DNA of 64,000 bases from RHKK01 sp964596245 (GTDB lineage: Bacteria > Patescibacteriota > Patescibacteriia > 2-12-FULL-60-25): positions 62,001 to 126,000 of the forward strand of contig CAZQSK010000002.1 in the NCBI GenBank assembly GCA_964596245.1, given 5' to 3'. The notes under the pieces are model-generated. The model did no database searches. It saw only the letters and a list, made by a program, of their open reading frames with translations, and had not been told where the DNA came from. A program made the position numbers and the translations under genes. Positions 50,008 to 58,021 of this stretch are shown one piece after another (the first letter of the stretch is position 1; each line of letters opens with the position of its first letter).

Positions 50008-51489
50008 ATGCCCTTGTCGCGCATCTCATTCGAAGGCCAAGAGCCACGTTTGCTCGAAGCCGCCCAAAAAGTCACCGCCCGCGTGCCCAAAGCCATGCTG
50101 GTCGGCGGCTTTGTGCGTGACGCGATTCTCGGCATCCCTTCAAAAGACGCTGACTTGGAGACCTATGGGATCGAAGCCGAACCGCTCGAAGCGCTCTTAA
50201 AAGAGCTGTTTGATGGGAGTGTCGAAACCGTGGGCAAAAGCTTTGGCATCTTCAAAGTCTTTTTGGGCGATGGATTTGAATTGGACGTCGCCATCCCCCG
50301 CCGTGAATCAAAGACCGGTCCTGGGCATAAAGGATTTGAAGTCGAAGGCGATCCGAATCTCGATCCCAAGGAAGCCGCGCGCCGCCGTGACTTCACCATC
50401 AACTCCATGGCGGCTGATCCGAACACAGGAGAACTGTTTGATCCGTTCAATGGCCAAGCGGATCTTGAAACGCGTACGCTGCGCGTGGTTGATGCATCGA
50501 CATTTGTTGATGATCCCCTGCGCGTGTATCGCGGTATCCAATTTACGGCACGTTTCGATCTCACAGTGGAACGCGCGACGCTCGAATTCATGCGCTTGAT
50601 GATCGGCCGCGGAGATTTGGATGAACTCTCTCCCGAACGCGTGACAGAAGAATGGAAAAAATTACTCTTGAAAGCCGAGAAGCCGAGCATCGGATTTGAA
50701 TTGATGCGTACGCTCGGTTTGATTCGTCGTGATTACCCGGAATTGCACGCGCTCATCGACACACCTCAGGAACCCGAATGGCATCCAGAGGGCGATGTCT
50801 GGATTCACTCGATGATGGTGATTGACCAGGCAGCTCGCATCTCCAAACATGCGGGGTTTAACGACGAAGATCGGCTAAAAATAATCCTAGGCGGTCTTTG
50901 TCATGATCTGGGCAAGCCCTCAACGACGCACATGGGAGAAAAGGATGGCATCCCCCGTATCCGATCCATGGGTCATGAAGAAGCGGGCATCCCCCCAACC
51001 AAGGAAATGCTGTCGCGTCTTCGTTTTGGCGAAGCGATCGAACATGCAGCCGTGATGGCGGCGCAAGATCATCTGAAGGCCGGCATGCTGGCACGTGAAG
51101 TAGAAAAGGGAACGCTTAATGATGAACAGTACACAAATGCCATTCGCAAGTTGATGAAGCGCATCAAGCCTTTGGATTGGAAGATTCTGCTGGCGATCTC
51201 GGAAGCGGACTTTCGCGGACGCGGGCTCTCGAACGTAGACATCGGTCCATATGGTCCGGGTCTGCTTTTCGCAAAAACCGTGGCTGAACACAAGCTGGAT
51301 GAAGCCGGAATCATGCCTCTTTTGGCCGGACGCGACCTCATGCCCTATGGCGTGAAACCGGGTCCGGATATGGGGAAGCTCTTGCGTCAGGTCGAAACTT
51401 GGAGAGATGAAGGCGTGGTCAAAACACCCGAAGAAGCACGGGAAAAACTCATGGAGTTGCTCGGCCCACCCAACCCCTTCCAGAAATGA
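50008..51489 (+). CDS. cca: CCA-adding tRNA nucleotidyltransferase with HD domain
   Basis: 493 residues. Class II nucleotidyltransferase core: LVGGFVRDAILGIPSKDADL with the catalytic Asp pair (DADLE), then AARRRDFTINSMAADP and VDDPLRVYRGIQFTARF. An HD-type domain follows (GGLCHDLGKPSTT). It adds or repairs the CCA end of tRNAs; tRNA-Pro here lacks an encoded CCA. The ATG at 50008 has TATCAT (49993-49998) nine bases upstream, a leaderless arrangement. Confidence 0.92.
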   Translation: MPLSRISFEGQEPRLLEAAQKVTARVPKAMLVGGFVRDAILGIPSKDADLETYGIEAEPLEALLKELFDGSVETVGKSFGIFKVFLGDGFELDVAIPRRESKTGPGHKGFEVEGDPNLDPKEAARRRDFTINSMAADPNTGELFDPFNGQADLETRTLRVVDASTFVDDPLRVYRGIQFTARFDLTVERATLEFMRLMIGRGDLDELSPERVTEEWKKLLLKAEKPSIGFELMRTLGLIRRDYPELHALIDTPQEPEWHPEGDVWIHSMMVIDQAARISKHAGFNDEDRLKIILGGLCHDLGKPSTTHMGEKDGIPRIRSMGHEEAGIPPTKEMLSRLRFGEAIEHAAVMAAQDHLKAGMLAREVEKGTLNDEQYTNAIRKLMKRIKPLDWKILLAISEADFRGRGLSNVDIGPYGPGLLFAKTVAEHKLDEAGIMPLLAGRDLMPYGVKPGPDMGKLLRQVETWRDEGVVKTPEEAREKLMELLGPPNPFQK

Positions 51490-51514
51490 AAGGCGCGGTG
51501 TATCGTCCGGACAT

Positions 51515-52093
51515 ATGTTGCAAACCTACACCGCAAAAACATTCAATCTTGTACCGATGGAGGGTCTCTCAGAAACTCAAATCAGCGAACACTTGAAGCT
51601 CTATGCCGGCTACGTGAAAAACACGAATGCCCTTCTTGAAAAAATCGAGCTTCACAAACAGAACAGCGAAGCCATGGCCATCGAGCTTTCCGAACTCGTG
51701 CGCCGCATGGGATTTGAGTTCAACGGCATGCGCTTGCATGAGTACTACTTCGCGCAGTTTGAAAAGTCGGAAGGTTCCAAGGATGCGCTGAAGAACGAGC
51801 TCATCAAACAGTACGGCTCATTTGAAGCATGGCAGAATCAGGCTTCGGCCGTGGCCATGATGCGCGGCATCGGCTGGGTCTTGCTGGTACAGGATGAAAC
51901 CAATGGCAACCTCATCACGCACTGGGTGAGCGACCATGAACTCGGCCAACTCGGCGGACAGAAAATCATCTTCGCCCTGGATGTCTGGGAGCACGCCTAC
52001 ACCGTCGATTACAAGCCGACGGAACGCGCCAAGTACGTCGCTGCATTCTGGAAAAACCTAAACTGGCAAAAAGTCGAAGAACGTTACGCGTAA
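51515..52093 (+). CDS. Fe/Mn superoxide dismutase
   Basis: 192 residues. The four metal ligands are in place: His in SETQISEHLKLYAGYV, His in MRLHEYYF, and Asp and His in ALDVWEHAYTVDYK. It converts superoxide to peroxide and oxygen. Iron versus manganese cannot be decided by eye. The frame is open from 51407 inside cca; ATG 51515 (MLQTYTAKTF) fits the family and has TATCGT about 8 bases upstream. A terminator follows at 52100-52128. Confidence 0.93.
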   Translation: MLQTYTAKTFNLVPMEGLSETQISEHLKLYAGYVKNTNALLEKIELHKQNSEAMAIELSELVRRMGFEFNGMRLHEYYFAQFEKSEGSKDALKNELIKQYGSFEAWQNQASAVAMMRGIGWVLLVQDETNGNLITHWVSDHELGQLGGQKIIFALDVWEHAYTVDYKPTERAKYVAAFWKNLNWQKVEERYA

Positions 52094-52099
52094 GATTCG

Positions 52100-52128
52100 G
52101 CCCCCGCTCAAACGGGGGCTTTGTTTTG
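52100..52128 (+). terminator. Terminator of the superoxide dismutase gene
   Basis: GCCCCCGCTCAAACGGGGGC then TTTGTTTTG. Confidence 0.88.
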
Positions 52129-52189
52129 CGAAAAAATACTTGTCACTCTTTTGCCCATCGATCGGTATGTTATGGTGTATCTTATCCAT

Positions 52190-53422
52190 ATGAACAAACT
52201 TCATTTGAACCTTCTTCGTATCGCGGTTTCGCTGGGTTTACTCGTGCCGGTACTGTCCCCCGTCGCCGTACGCGCCGGTGAGTGCGGTACTGACCCCATC
52301 TATAGCAAAAATGCCGTCGGCGTTACTGATGTAGGTCTGCGTATTCGCGACATCGCGTGCATGGAAGGTTCAAAGGTGCTCACCGTTGTTCCGGCCGGAA
52401 CGGAAGTTCAAGTGATCGGCGAAACCGATGGTTGGTACAAGGTGAAGTATGAAGGCAAGACCGGATGGATGGGCGCCACACTCATGACCATCAAGAGCTC
52501 CAAGGAAGTGAAAAAAGAGGCCCTGGTCGAAAAGAAAGAAACAATGAAGACGGCTGAGATCGGAAAGAAGAACATGGTCGGTATTTTGGAACGCGACTAT
52601 AAGACGCTTGAAAAAGGCGACAAGATTCTTGCAGCACGCTTGAAGGACAAGGTGCTGTTGCGCGTTCAAAATAAGGGTGAAACATGGTACGTAGAAACCG
52701 ACGGCAGTCTCACGCGCGTGAAGATGTACGGGAAGAACGAATTTAAGCGCATGACGGTCGATGGTAAAAAAGAAGGAAAAACCGAGCAGAAAAAAGGGGC
52801 GGAGTTGCCACCCGCAGGCTCCATTTCACTCAAGGCGGATATGATTGGCGGAAAAGTTAAGCTCGCCTGGGTCGCAAATGTTGACGTCCCGAACGGATTC
52901 AAGGTCGTGAAATCAACGGAACCGAATCCGACCTATCCGAATGATTCGGCTGAATACGTAGACGCTAACACGCGTACGCGTGAATGGGCTTTGTCAGGTG
53001 GCAAGACTTATCACATTCGCGTCTGCCGCTACACAGGCAATGGCTGTGACTCGTATTCCAATGATGTCGAGATCTTCGTTCCCGCGAACACGGTAGAGAA
53101 AGAGATCAAAACCAGCTACAACCAAATTGAAGGAGAATTGAAATTGGAAGCCGCGACCTTACCGGGCGCCGTTGCCCTATCGTGGAGCAAGCGCACCTCG
53201 GACGGATTCGACGGATACAAGATCGTTCGCTCGACCACGAATGCGGACCTTTCTTACCCAAACGATGGGTATATTGAATTCCTTCCCAATCGTGAATCGC
53301 TCACGCACATCGACGGAACGGCGATTCCTGGAAAAATCTACTACTATCGCATCTGCGCTCGCGAATCCGGAACGGTCGCGAGCTGTGGCAATGTAGTAAA
53401 AGTGGTTGCCAGACAACGCTAG
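52190..53422 (+). CDS. Secreted SH3b protein with two Fn3-like domains
   Basis: 410 residues: signal peptide (1-27, ending AVRAG), bacterial SH3 domain (about 40-95; LRIRDIACMEGSKVLTVVPA, GWYKVKYEGKTGWM), a Lys/Glu-rich region and two Fn3-like domains (VKLAWVANVDVPNGFKVVKS and VALSWSKRTSDGFDGYKIVR). It probably binds cell-wall or surface material. Each Fn3 unit carries the same PTYPNDS/LSYPNDG stretch, a recent duplication. The ATG at 52190 has TATCTT (52178-52183) six bases upstream. It is convergent with the next gene. Confidence 0.82.
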   Translation: MNKLHLNLLRIAVSLGLLVPVLSPVAVRAGECGTDPIYSKNAVGVTDVGLRIRDIACMEGSKVLTVVPAGTEVQVIGETDGWYKVKYEGKTGWMGATLMTIKSSKEVKKEALVEKKETMKTAEIGKKNMVGILERDYKTLEKGDKILAARLKDKVLLRVQNKGETWYVETDGSLTRVKMYGKNEFKRMTVDGKKEGKTEQKKGAELPPAGSISLKADMIGGKVKLAWVANVDVPNGFKVVKSTEPNPTYPNDSAEYVDANTRTREWALSGGKTYHIRVCRYTGNGCDSYSNDVEIFVPANTVEKEIKTSYNQIEGELKLEAATLPGAVALSWSKRTSDGFDGYKIVRSTTNADLSYPNDGYIEFLPNRESLTHIDGTAIPGKIYYYRICARESGTVASCGNVVKVVARQR

Positions 53423-53425
53423 GAT

Positions 53426-53457
53426 TAAAAATACCCCGCAGCATGCGGGGGTAGTCA
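53426..53457 (-). terminator. Terminator containing a stop codon
   Basis: Minus strand TGACTACCCCCGCATGCTGCGGGGTA then TTTTTA; the TGA is that of the 53455-53976 gene. Confidence 0.85.
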
Positions 53458-53976
53458 CTCGGCTGCGACCGCCTCTTCCGGGGCGGTCGCTGCGTCTCGA
53501 GGCGCTCGCGGCCTAAGGGATCGGCCGACAAGCTTGATCCGTTCCAGACGTAGGTCTGACAGGCGCTGCAACGCGTCCCTGAAGATCTCGGGCTTCCGAT
53601 CCTCCAAGGTCACGACATGCACCTCGATCCAACGGTTACGCTTGTGCTCACGCTCGTTGTCACGGAACTGGATCGCCTTCTGGGCGCTGCTCTTCACCTG
53701 GAGCAGGAGGTCGCCCGCATCGGTCGTCTCGAAGACGAAGTCGATGCCGCGCCTATCCTCGTCCTCGGTTCCGTGGCGAATGCCCGTCAACCAGGAGGGC
53801 CAGTCGCTACAGTGCTCGATGAACGCCCGATAGAGCCGAAGCTCGTGTCGGAATCCCTTGTTCACACGCCTTTCGTAGGCGGCGAGCGGATTGCCGGTCA
53901 AGACGTACTTGCTGCTCTTGGGGGACGGTTGTGCACGCCCCTTGCGCGGGCGATGGCGACGCCCATTTACAGACAT
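53455..53976 (-). CDS. Putative PD-(D/E)XK nuclease-like protein, G+C-rich class
   Basis: 173 residues. A very basic N-terminus (MSVNGRRHRPRKGRAQPSPK) precedes a segment with RRGIDFVFETTDAGDLLLQV and VKSSAQKA, that is D...(E/Q)xK followed by SS, the core of the PD-(D/E)XK nuclease fold (here Asp in GIDFV and QVK). Nuclease activity is inferred only. The ATG at 53976 follows AAAGGAGG by six bases. TTGACA (54024-54029) lies upstream, just after the previous gene's terminator. G+C-rich codons; TGA within the terminator. Confidence 0.62.
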   Translation of the reverse strand: MSVNGRRHRPRKGRAQPSPKSSKYVLTGNPLAAYERRVNKGFRHELRLYRAFIEHCSDWPSWLTGIRHGTEDEDRRGIDFVFETTDAGDLLLQVKSSAQKAIQFRDNEREHKRNRWIEVHVVTLEDRKPEIFRDALQRLSDLRLERIKLVGRSLRPRAPRDAATAPEEAVAAE

Positions 53977-54047
53977 CGCACACCTCCTTTCGGTAGAAAC
54001 AGGCTGCCATTTCTTTATTGTACTGTCAACCCCGCTCCCTGGGGAAA

Positions 54048-54070
54048 GAAAAAAGACCCCTTTGGGGTCA
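54048..54070 (-). terminator. Terminator containing a stop codon
   Basis: Minus strand TGACCCCAAAGGGGTC then TTTTTTC; the TGA is that of the 54068-54259 gene. Confidence 0.87.
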
Positions 54071-54259
54071 GGGATCGTCGAGCAGTAGATCTCTGAGCTC
54101 ACGACGGTAGATGAAGCCGCCAACCAGGCAGAAGACCGCGAGGCTCAGCTTGAAGGCGTTGTCGATGCTCATACCAAAGAAACAGGTGCACCCGATGCCG
54201 CAAACCCCGAACAGGTCGGCGAGCACGAGCGCGAAGCAGAACTCGTCCGAAGGACTCAT
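54068..54259 (-). CDS. Small two-helix membrane protein, G+C-rich class
   Basis: 63 residues with two hydrophobic helices (about 6-28 and 36-48) and three Cys in CGIGCTCFFG. The C-terminus is charged (YRRELRDLLLDDP). No family was recognised. The ATG at 54259 follows AAAGGGGAG by about six bases. TTGACG lies upstream but the -10 is poor. It is divergent from the ABC-F gene and followed by another G+C-rich gene on the same strand with its own promoter. Confidence 0.62.
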   Translation of the reverse strand: MSPSDEFCFALVLADLFGVCGIGCTCFFGMSIDNAFKLSLAVFCLVGGFIYRRELRDLLLDDP

Positions 54260-54332
54260 GACTCACTCCCCTTTCAGTGGCCACGGTGTGCCACATTGCA
54301 CCCTTTTCGTCAATCCTGCATGCTGCGTCTCA

Positions 54333-56108
54333 ATGAGCGTTCTTCTGCACATCGAAAAACTCGACAAAGCACATGGCCAGCATGTGCTGTTTGATGATGC
54401 GAGCGTGTCGATCAGTGAAGGCGACAAGATCGGCTTCATTGGCAGGAATGGCGCGGGCAAATCCACCCTGTTGCACATGATCGTAGGCGATGAAAAGCAG
54501 GACGCCGGCGAAATCGTGATTCATCCGGCTTGCCGCCTTGGATATCTGAAGCAGCACGAGGACTACAAGAAGGGCGAAACCGTGATTGAGTATCTCGAGC
54601 GCACTTCAGGCAAAGAAACCTGGGCCTGCGCCAAGATGGCCGGTGGTTTTGATTTGAAGAAAGAGCGTCTGCAGATGAAATATGAGGAGCTTTCGGGTGG
54701 CTATCGCATGCGCGTGAAGCTTGCGGCGATGTTATTGCATGAACCGAACTTGCTTTTGCTCGACGAACCGACAAACTTCTTGGATTTGCAGACGCAGCTT
54801 TTGCTCGAACGCTTTTTGCAGGAATGGAATGGCGCGTTCGTCATCATTTCGCATGATCGCGAGTTCTTGCGCACGACTTGCGAGCAAACGCTGGAAGCCG
54901 AGCGCGGCAAACTCTTCCTCTTCCCCCGCCCGGTGGATGAGTATCTTGAATACAAGGAGGAGAAGCTCGCGCTCGATGTAAAATTTAACCAAAACATCGA
55001 AGCGCAGAAGAAACACCTAGAGTCCTTCATTAATCGTTTCCGTGCGAAAGCGTCCAAAGCCTCACAAGCGCAGTCAAAGATGAAGCAACTGCGTAAACTG
55101 AAGACGATCGATATTGCGAGCGCGCTCAAAACGGTCAAAATCCGCATTCCGGCCGTGGATCATCGCAAACAATTTGCCGTGCGTGCGTTGCGCATGGCTA
55201 TTGGCTACGGATCAAATGTCGTTGCAAGCGATATCAGCTTTGAAATCGACCGCGGACAGCGTGTGGCCATCCTTGGTGAGAACGGCAAAGGTAAATCCAC
55301 TCTCCTGAAGACGTTGGCCGGGCATATTGAGAAGCTAGACGGGTCTTACACATGGAACAATCGTCTCAAGCTCGGCTTTTACGACCAGCACGCACCTGAT
55401 GCACTGCATCCGACCGATACGATTTGGAATTATTTGGAGCGCATGGCGCTGCCCGGGACGGAAAAAGAAGACTTGATGCGCATGTCGGGTGACTTTTTGT
55501 TCCCAAAAGATGACTTGGAAAAAACGGTGAGCATGTTGTCGGGTGGCGAGCGTTCACGCTTAGTCCTGGCCGGACTTTTACTCTCACGTCCCGAGGTCTT
55601 GCTACTCGACGAACCGACTAACCACCTAGATCTGGAGACGGTGGAAGCGCTTGGCGCGGCCTTGCGTCGCTGGAATGGCACGGTGCTATTTATTTCTCAC
55701 TCGCGAACCTTCGTGAACCTGATCGCGACGCGCATTCTCGATGTTCGCGAAGGCACCGTGATCTCCTATCCGGGTACATATGAGGAATATGTCTATGACG
55801 TGGCCAAGGGCGAGGGCCTGGTGAGCAAGCAGGAGCAATTGGAAGAGAAGCAAGAGAAAGAAAAAGGCGCTTCCAAGGCCGAACGCCATGAAAAGATGAA
55901 GGAACTGAAGCGCGCGCTTTCAAAAATCGAGAAACAACTGGATGCGCTAGAAGAAGAACGCTCGGGAATCATGAAGCTCTTTACCCAAGACCCAGCTAAG
56001 TTTGATTTGGAACGCACCAAACGTCTCTCCACGCTTGAAACCATGATCCAACACACCGAAGCGGAGTGGAATCGCCTGACGGAAGAGCTTAGCGCTTCTT
56101 CGACTTAA
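54333..56108 (+). CDS. ABC-F family ATPase (Uup/EttA type)
   Basis: 591 residues, no membrane helices. Two ATPase domains: Walker A GRNGAGKSTLLHMIVGD with signature LSGGYRMRVKLA, and GENGKGKSTLLKTLAGH with LSGGERSRLVLAGLL; Walker B LLLLDEPTNFLD and VLLLDEPTNHLD. Between them lies the linker (P-site tRNA interaction motif region), and a coiled-coil C-terminus ends it. ABC-F proteins act on ribosomes. The frame is open from 54111 through an antisense gene; ATG 54333 (MSVLLHIEKLD) fits the family. The 3' end overlaps the convergent DUF4239 gene by 20 bases. Confidence 0.93.
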   Translation: MSVLLHIEKLDKAHGQHVLFDDASVSISEGDKIGFIGRNGAGKSTLLHMIVGDEKQDAGEIVIHPACRLGYLKQHEDYKKGETVIEYLERTSGKETWACAKMAGGFDLKKERLQMKYEELSGGYRMRVKLAAMLLHEPNLLLLDEPTNFLDLQTQLLLERFLQEWNGAFVIISHDREFLRTTCEQTLEAERGKLFLFPRPVDEYLEYKEEKLALDVKFNQNIEAQKKHLESFINRFRAKASKASQAQSKMKQLRKLKTIDIASALKTVKIRIPAVDHRKQFAVRALRMAIGYGSNVVASDISFEIDRGQRVAILGENGKGKSTLLKTLAGHIEKLDGSYTWNNRLKLGFYDQHAPDALHPTDTIWNYLERMALPGTEKEDLMRMSGDFLFPKDDLEKTVSMLSGGERSRLVLAGLLLSRPEVLLLDEPTNHLDLETVEALGAALRRWNGTVLFISHSRTFVNLIATRILDVREGTVISYPGTYEEYVYDVAKGEGLVSKQEQLEEKQEKEKGASKAERHEKMKELKRALSKIEKQLDALEEERSGIMKLFTQDPAKFDLERTKRLSTLETMIQHTEAEWNRLTEELSASST

Positions 56109-56865
56109 GGATGAACTTGTCCAAATTATCCGCGTACTGCTGCGAGATGATGCGGAACTTGATCGGGTTTGAAAAATCGTACTCGTAAAGAAGATTGAGC
56201 GTCACAAAAAAGCAAAATGTAACGACGCCGGAGGCGGTTCGAGCAACCAGGTCATATGGCGTGTTCAGGACCATCATGACGCAAAAGACAAAAGAAACGA
56301 GAATGAGCACAATCCACTGAAAGCGACCGATGCTGTAGTCCTTTTTTGCTTGGATTTGTTCGCGCGCGACCGTCACATCCGAGGTCGCCTCAATCAAAGC
56401 CTGGTAGAGCGACTCGTCATAGGCAAATCCCTTTTCCGGAAGCGAATAAACGCCATACGTCACGTCACGAAAAAGCGGATTCGAACCTTCATATGCCGAA
56501 AAGCTATGTGTTTTGAAATAGCTCAAGTATTTTCGCAGCGCATCGACCGTACTCTTGAGCCACGGACCAGAATTCTTGTCCTTTTTTGCGAGATGAACCG
56601 ACAAGTGATAGATGCGACGAATCTTATTGAGCTCGATCGAGATGTGTTCTTCGATTTGTTGACGTCGCGTCAGGCTCAAGCTCATCAAAAAACCGATGAT
56701 CACCGCGTAAATCAAACCCAGGTTAAACGCATGCGTGGAGAAGAGCTCTTCATAACGCGCATCCGTCACAGGAAGGAACACCACCAATACAACGCTCAAG
56801 ACCGCGATGAACAGAAGACGTACATACGTCATCGGATTCTTGGTTGTGCTGTGTGCGCGCTGCAT
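56089..56865 (-). CDS. DUF4239-like (bestrophin-related) membrane protein
   Basis: 258 residues with four membrane helices (about 12-32, 44-64, 186-206, 210-232) around a soluble middle. ELNKIRRIYHLSVHLAKKD and PLFRDVTYGVYSL agree with DUF4239, whose members may be chloride channels. The open frame runs to 57051 through tRNA-Ile; ATG 56865 (MQRAHSTTKN) is chosen because TATACT (56875-56880) lies nine bases upstream. ATG 56883 is the alternative. Confidence 0.75.
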   Translation of the reverse strand: MQRAHSTTKNPMTYVRLLFIAVLSVVLVVFLPVTDARYEELFSTHAFNLGLIYAVIIGFLMSLSLTRRQQIEEHISIELNKIRRIYHLSVHLAKKDKNSGPWLKSTVDALRKYLSYFKTHSFSAYEGSNPLFRDVTYGVYSLPEKGFAYDESLYQALIEATSDVTVAREQIQAKKDYSIGRFQWIVLILVSFVFCVMMVLNTPYDLVARTASGVVTFCFFVTLNLLYEYDFSNPIKFRIISQQYADNLDKFILKSKKR

Positions 56866-56883
56866 GATGGCTACAGTATACAT

Positions 56884-56918
56884 TAAAAATAAAATCCCTC
56901 CGTGGAGGGGGGATTTTA
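56884..56918 (-). terminator. Terminator of tRNA-Ile
   Basis: Minus strand AAATCCCCCCTCC-ACG-GGAGGGATTT-type hairpin followed by TATTTTTAATG. It directly precedes the DUF4239 promoter. Confidence 0.8.
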
Positions 56919-56920
56919 CG

Positions 56921-56997
56921 TGGTGCGCGGGGATGGGATCGAACCATCGACCACCGAGGTATAAGCTCGGCGCTCTAACCATCTGAGCTACCCGCGC
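56921..56997 (-). tRNA. tRNA-Ile with anticodon TAT
   Basis: Acceptor GCGCGGG/CCCGCGC, D-arm GCTCAGATGGTTAGAGC, anticodon stem CCGAG/CTCGG with loop CTTATAC, T-arm GATGG-TTCGATC-CCATC, encoded CCA (56921-56923). The anticodon UAU reads AUA. Most bacteria read AUA with tRNA-Ile(CAU) modified by TilS, so this gene is unusual. Confidence 0.95.
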
Positions 56998-57064
56998 AGG
57001 CGGCTTGAAGATACGGCCAAGCCGGGGACGTGTCAAAAACCCGAACTTCATCTATGCTGCCGCT

Positions 57065-58021
57065 ATGGATACACAGACATGGCAAATAGGGGCGGAAAAC
57101 GAAGGCATGCGCCTCGACCACTTCCTCACCGAGGAACTCGATGAACGCACCCGCTCATCCCTCCAAAAACTCATTAAGGACGGCCGGGTATTGGTGAATG
57201 GCAAGCCCGCTACCGTCCATCGCTTCCTTAAGGAGGGCGATGAGGTTGTTTGGGATGGAAAGGAAAAGACTCCGACGAAGCGAAAAGAGCTGCAAAAGGT
57301 CGTTCCGACGGAACTGCCCGTATTTGAAGATATCGTGATCGAGGAGACTCCAGATTGGATCGTCTTGGATAAGCCGGCTGGTTTGCTGGTTCATCCTGAC
57401 AGCAAGACAGAAGAAGGCACTCTAGTTGACTTGTTGGTCGCTCACGACCCGAAGATCGGAAAAATCGGTGAAGACCCGCAACGTCCCGGGATCATGCATC
57501 GTCTCGACCGCGAAGTCAGCGGCTTGATGGTGGTCGCCCGAACGCAAGATGCGTTTGATGATTTGAAAAACCAGTTTGCCACGCATAGCGTTCGCAAAAC
57601 GTATCTCGCGATGTGCCACGGATCGCTTCCGGCCGAAGAAGGCGACATTAAGTTCCGTATCGCACGCTCATCGACGCAGCCACGCATGGCTGCTCGCCCA
57701 TCAGGAGAAGAGGAAGGGAAAGCCGCCTGGACGCATTACCGTGTGAAAGAGCGCTTCAAAGGCGCGACTCTCGTTGAGCTTGAGATCTTGAGCGGACGCA
57801 CCCATCAAATCCGCGCACACATGCAAGCCATGCAGTGCCCGATTATGGGCGACGACCTCTACGCCATCAAACGCACCGAACGAAAAGTCTCCGCTCCCCG
57901 CCTGATGTTGCAAAGCGTGTCGCTCGCCTTCTTTGATCCCAGCTCGGGCGAACGAAAAGAATTTGAATTGGCCCCCATTCCCGAATTCGAAACCATGGCC
58001 GAAGAATTCCGCCGCTCATGA
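57065..58021 (+). CDS. RluA/RluD-family pseudouridine synthase
   Basis: 318 residues. An S4 RNA-binding domain (MRLDHFLTEELDERTRSSLQ, DGRVLVNGKPATVHRFLKEG) precedes the catalytic domain with HRLDREVSGLMVVART (catalytic Asp), DWIVLDKPAGLLVHPDS, and GRTHQIRAHMQAMQCPIMGD. It isomerises uridines in rRNA; the sites cannot be read from the sequence. ATG 57065 has TATGCT (57053-57058) six bases upstream. It overlaps gmk by 4 bases. Confidence 0.93.
   Translation: MDTQTWQIGAENEGMRLDHFLTEELDERTRSSLQKLIKDGRVLVNGKPATVHRFLKEGDEVVWDGKEKTPTKRKELQKVVPTELPVFEDIVIEETPDWIVLDKPAGLLVHPDSKTEEGTLVDLLVAHDPKIGKIGEDPQRPGIMHRLDREVSGLMVVARTQDAFDDLKNQFATHSVRKTYLAMCHGSLPAEEGDIKFRIARSSTQPRMAARPSGEEEGKAAWTHYRVKERFKGATLVELEILSGRTHQIRAHMQAMQCPIMGDDLYAIKRTERKVSAPRLMLQSVSLAFFDPSSGERKEFELAPIPEFETMAEEFRRS

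Noticed and set aside
2416..54259. G+C-rich genes as contamination or chimeric assembly
   Set aside because: They switch with ordinary genes at more than ten places, share bases with neighbouring signals (for example 23337-23342), and keep intact boundaries; assembly error would have to recur each time. Long-read support would settle it.
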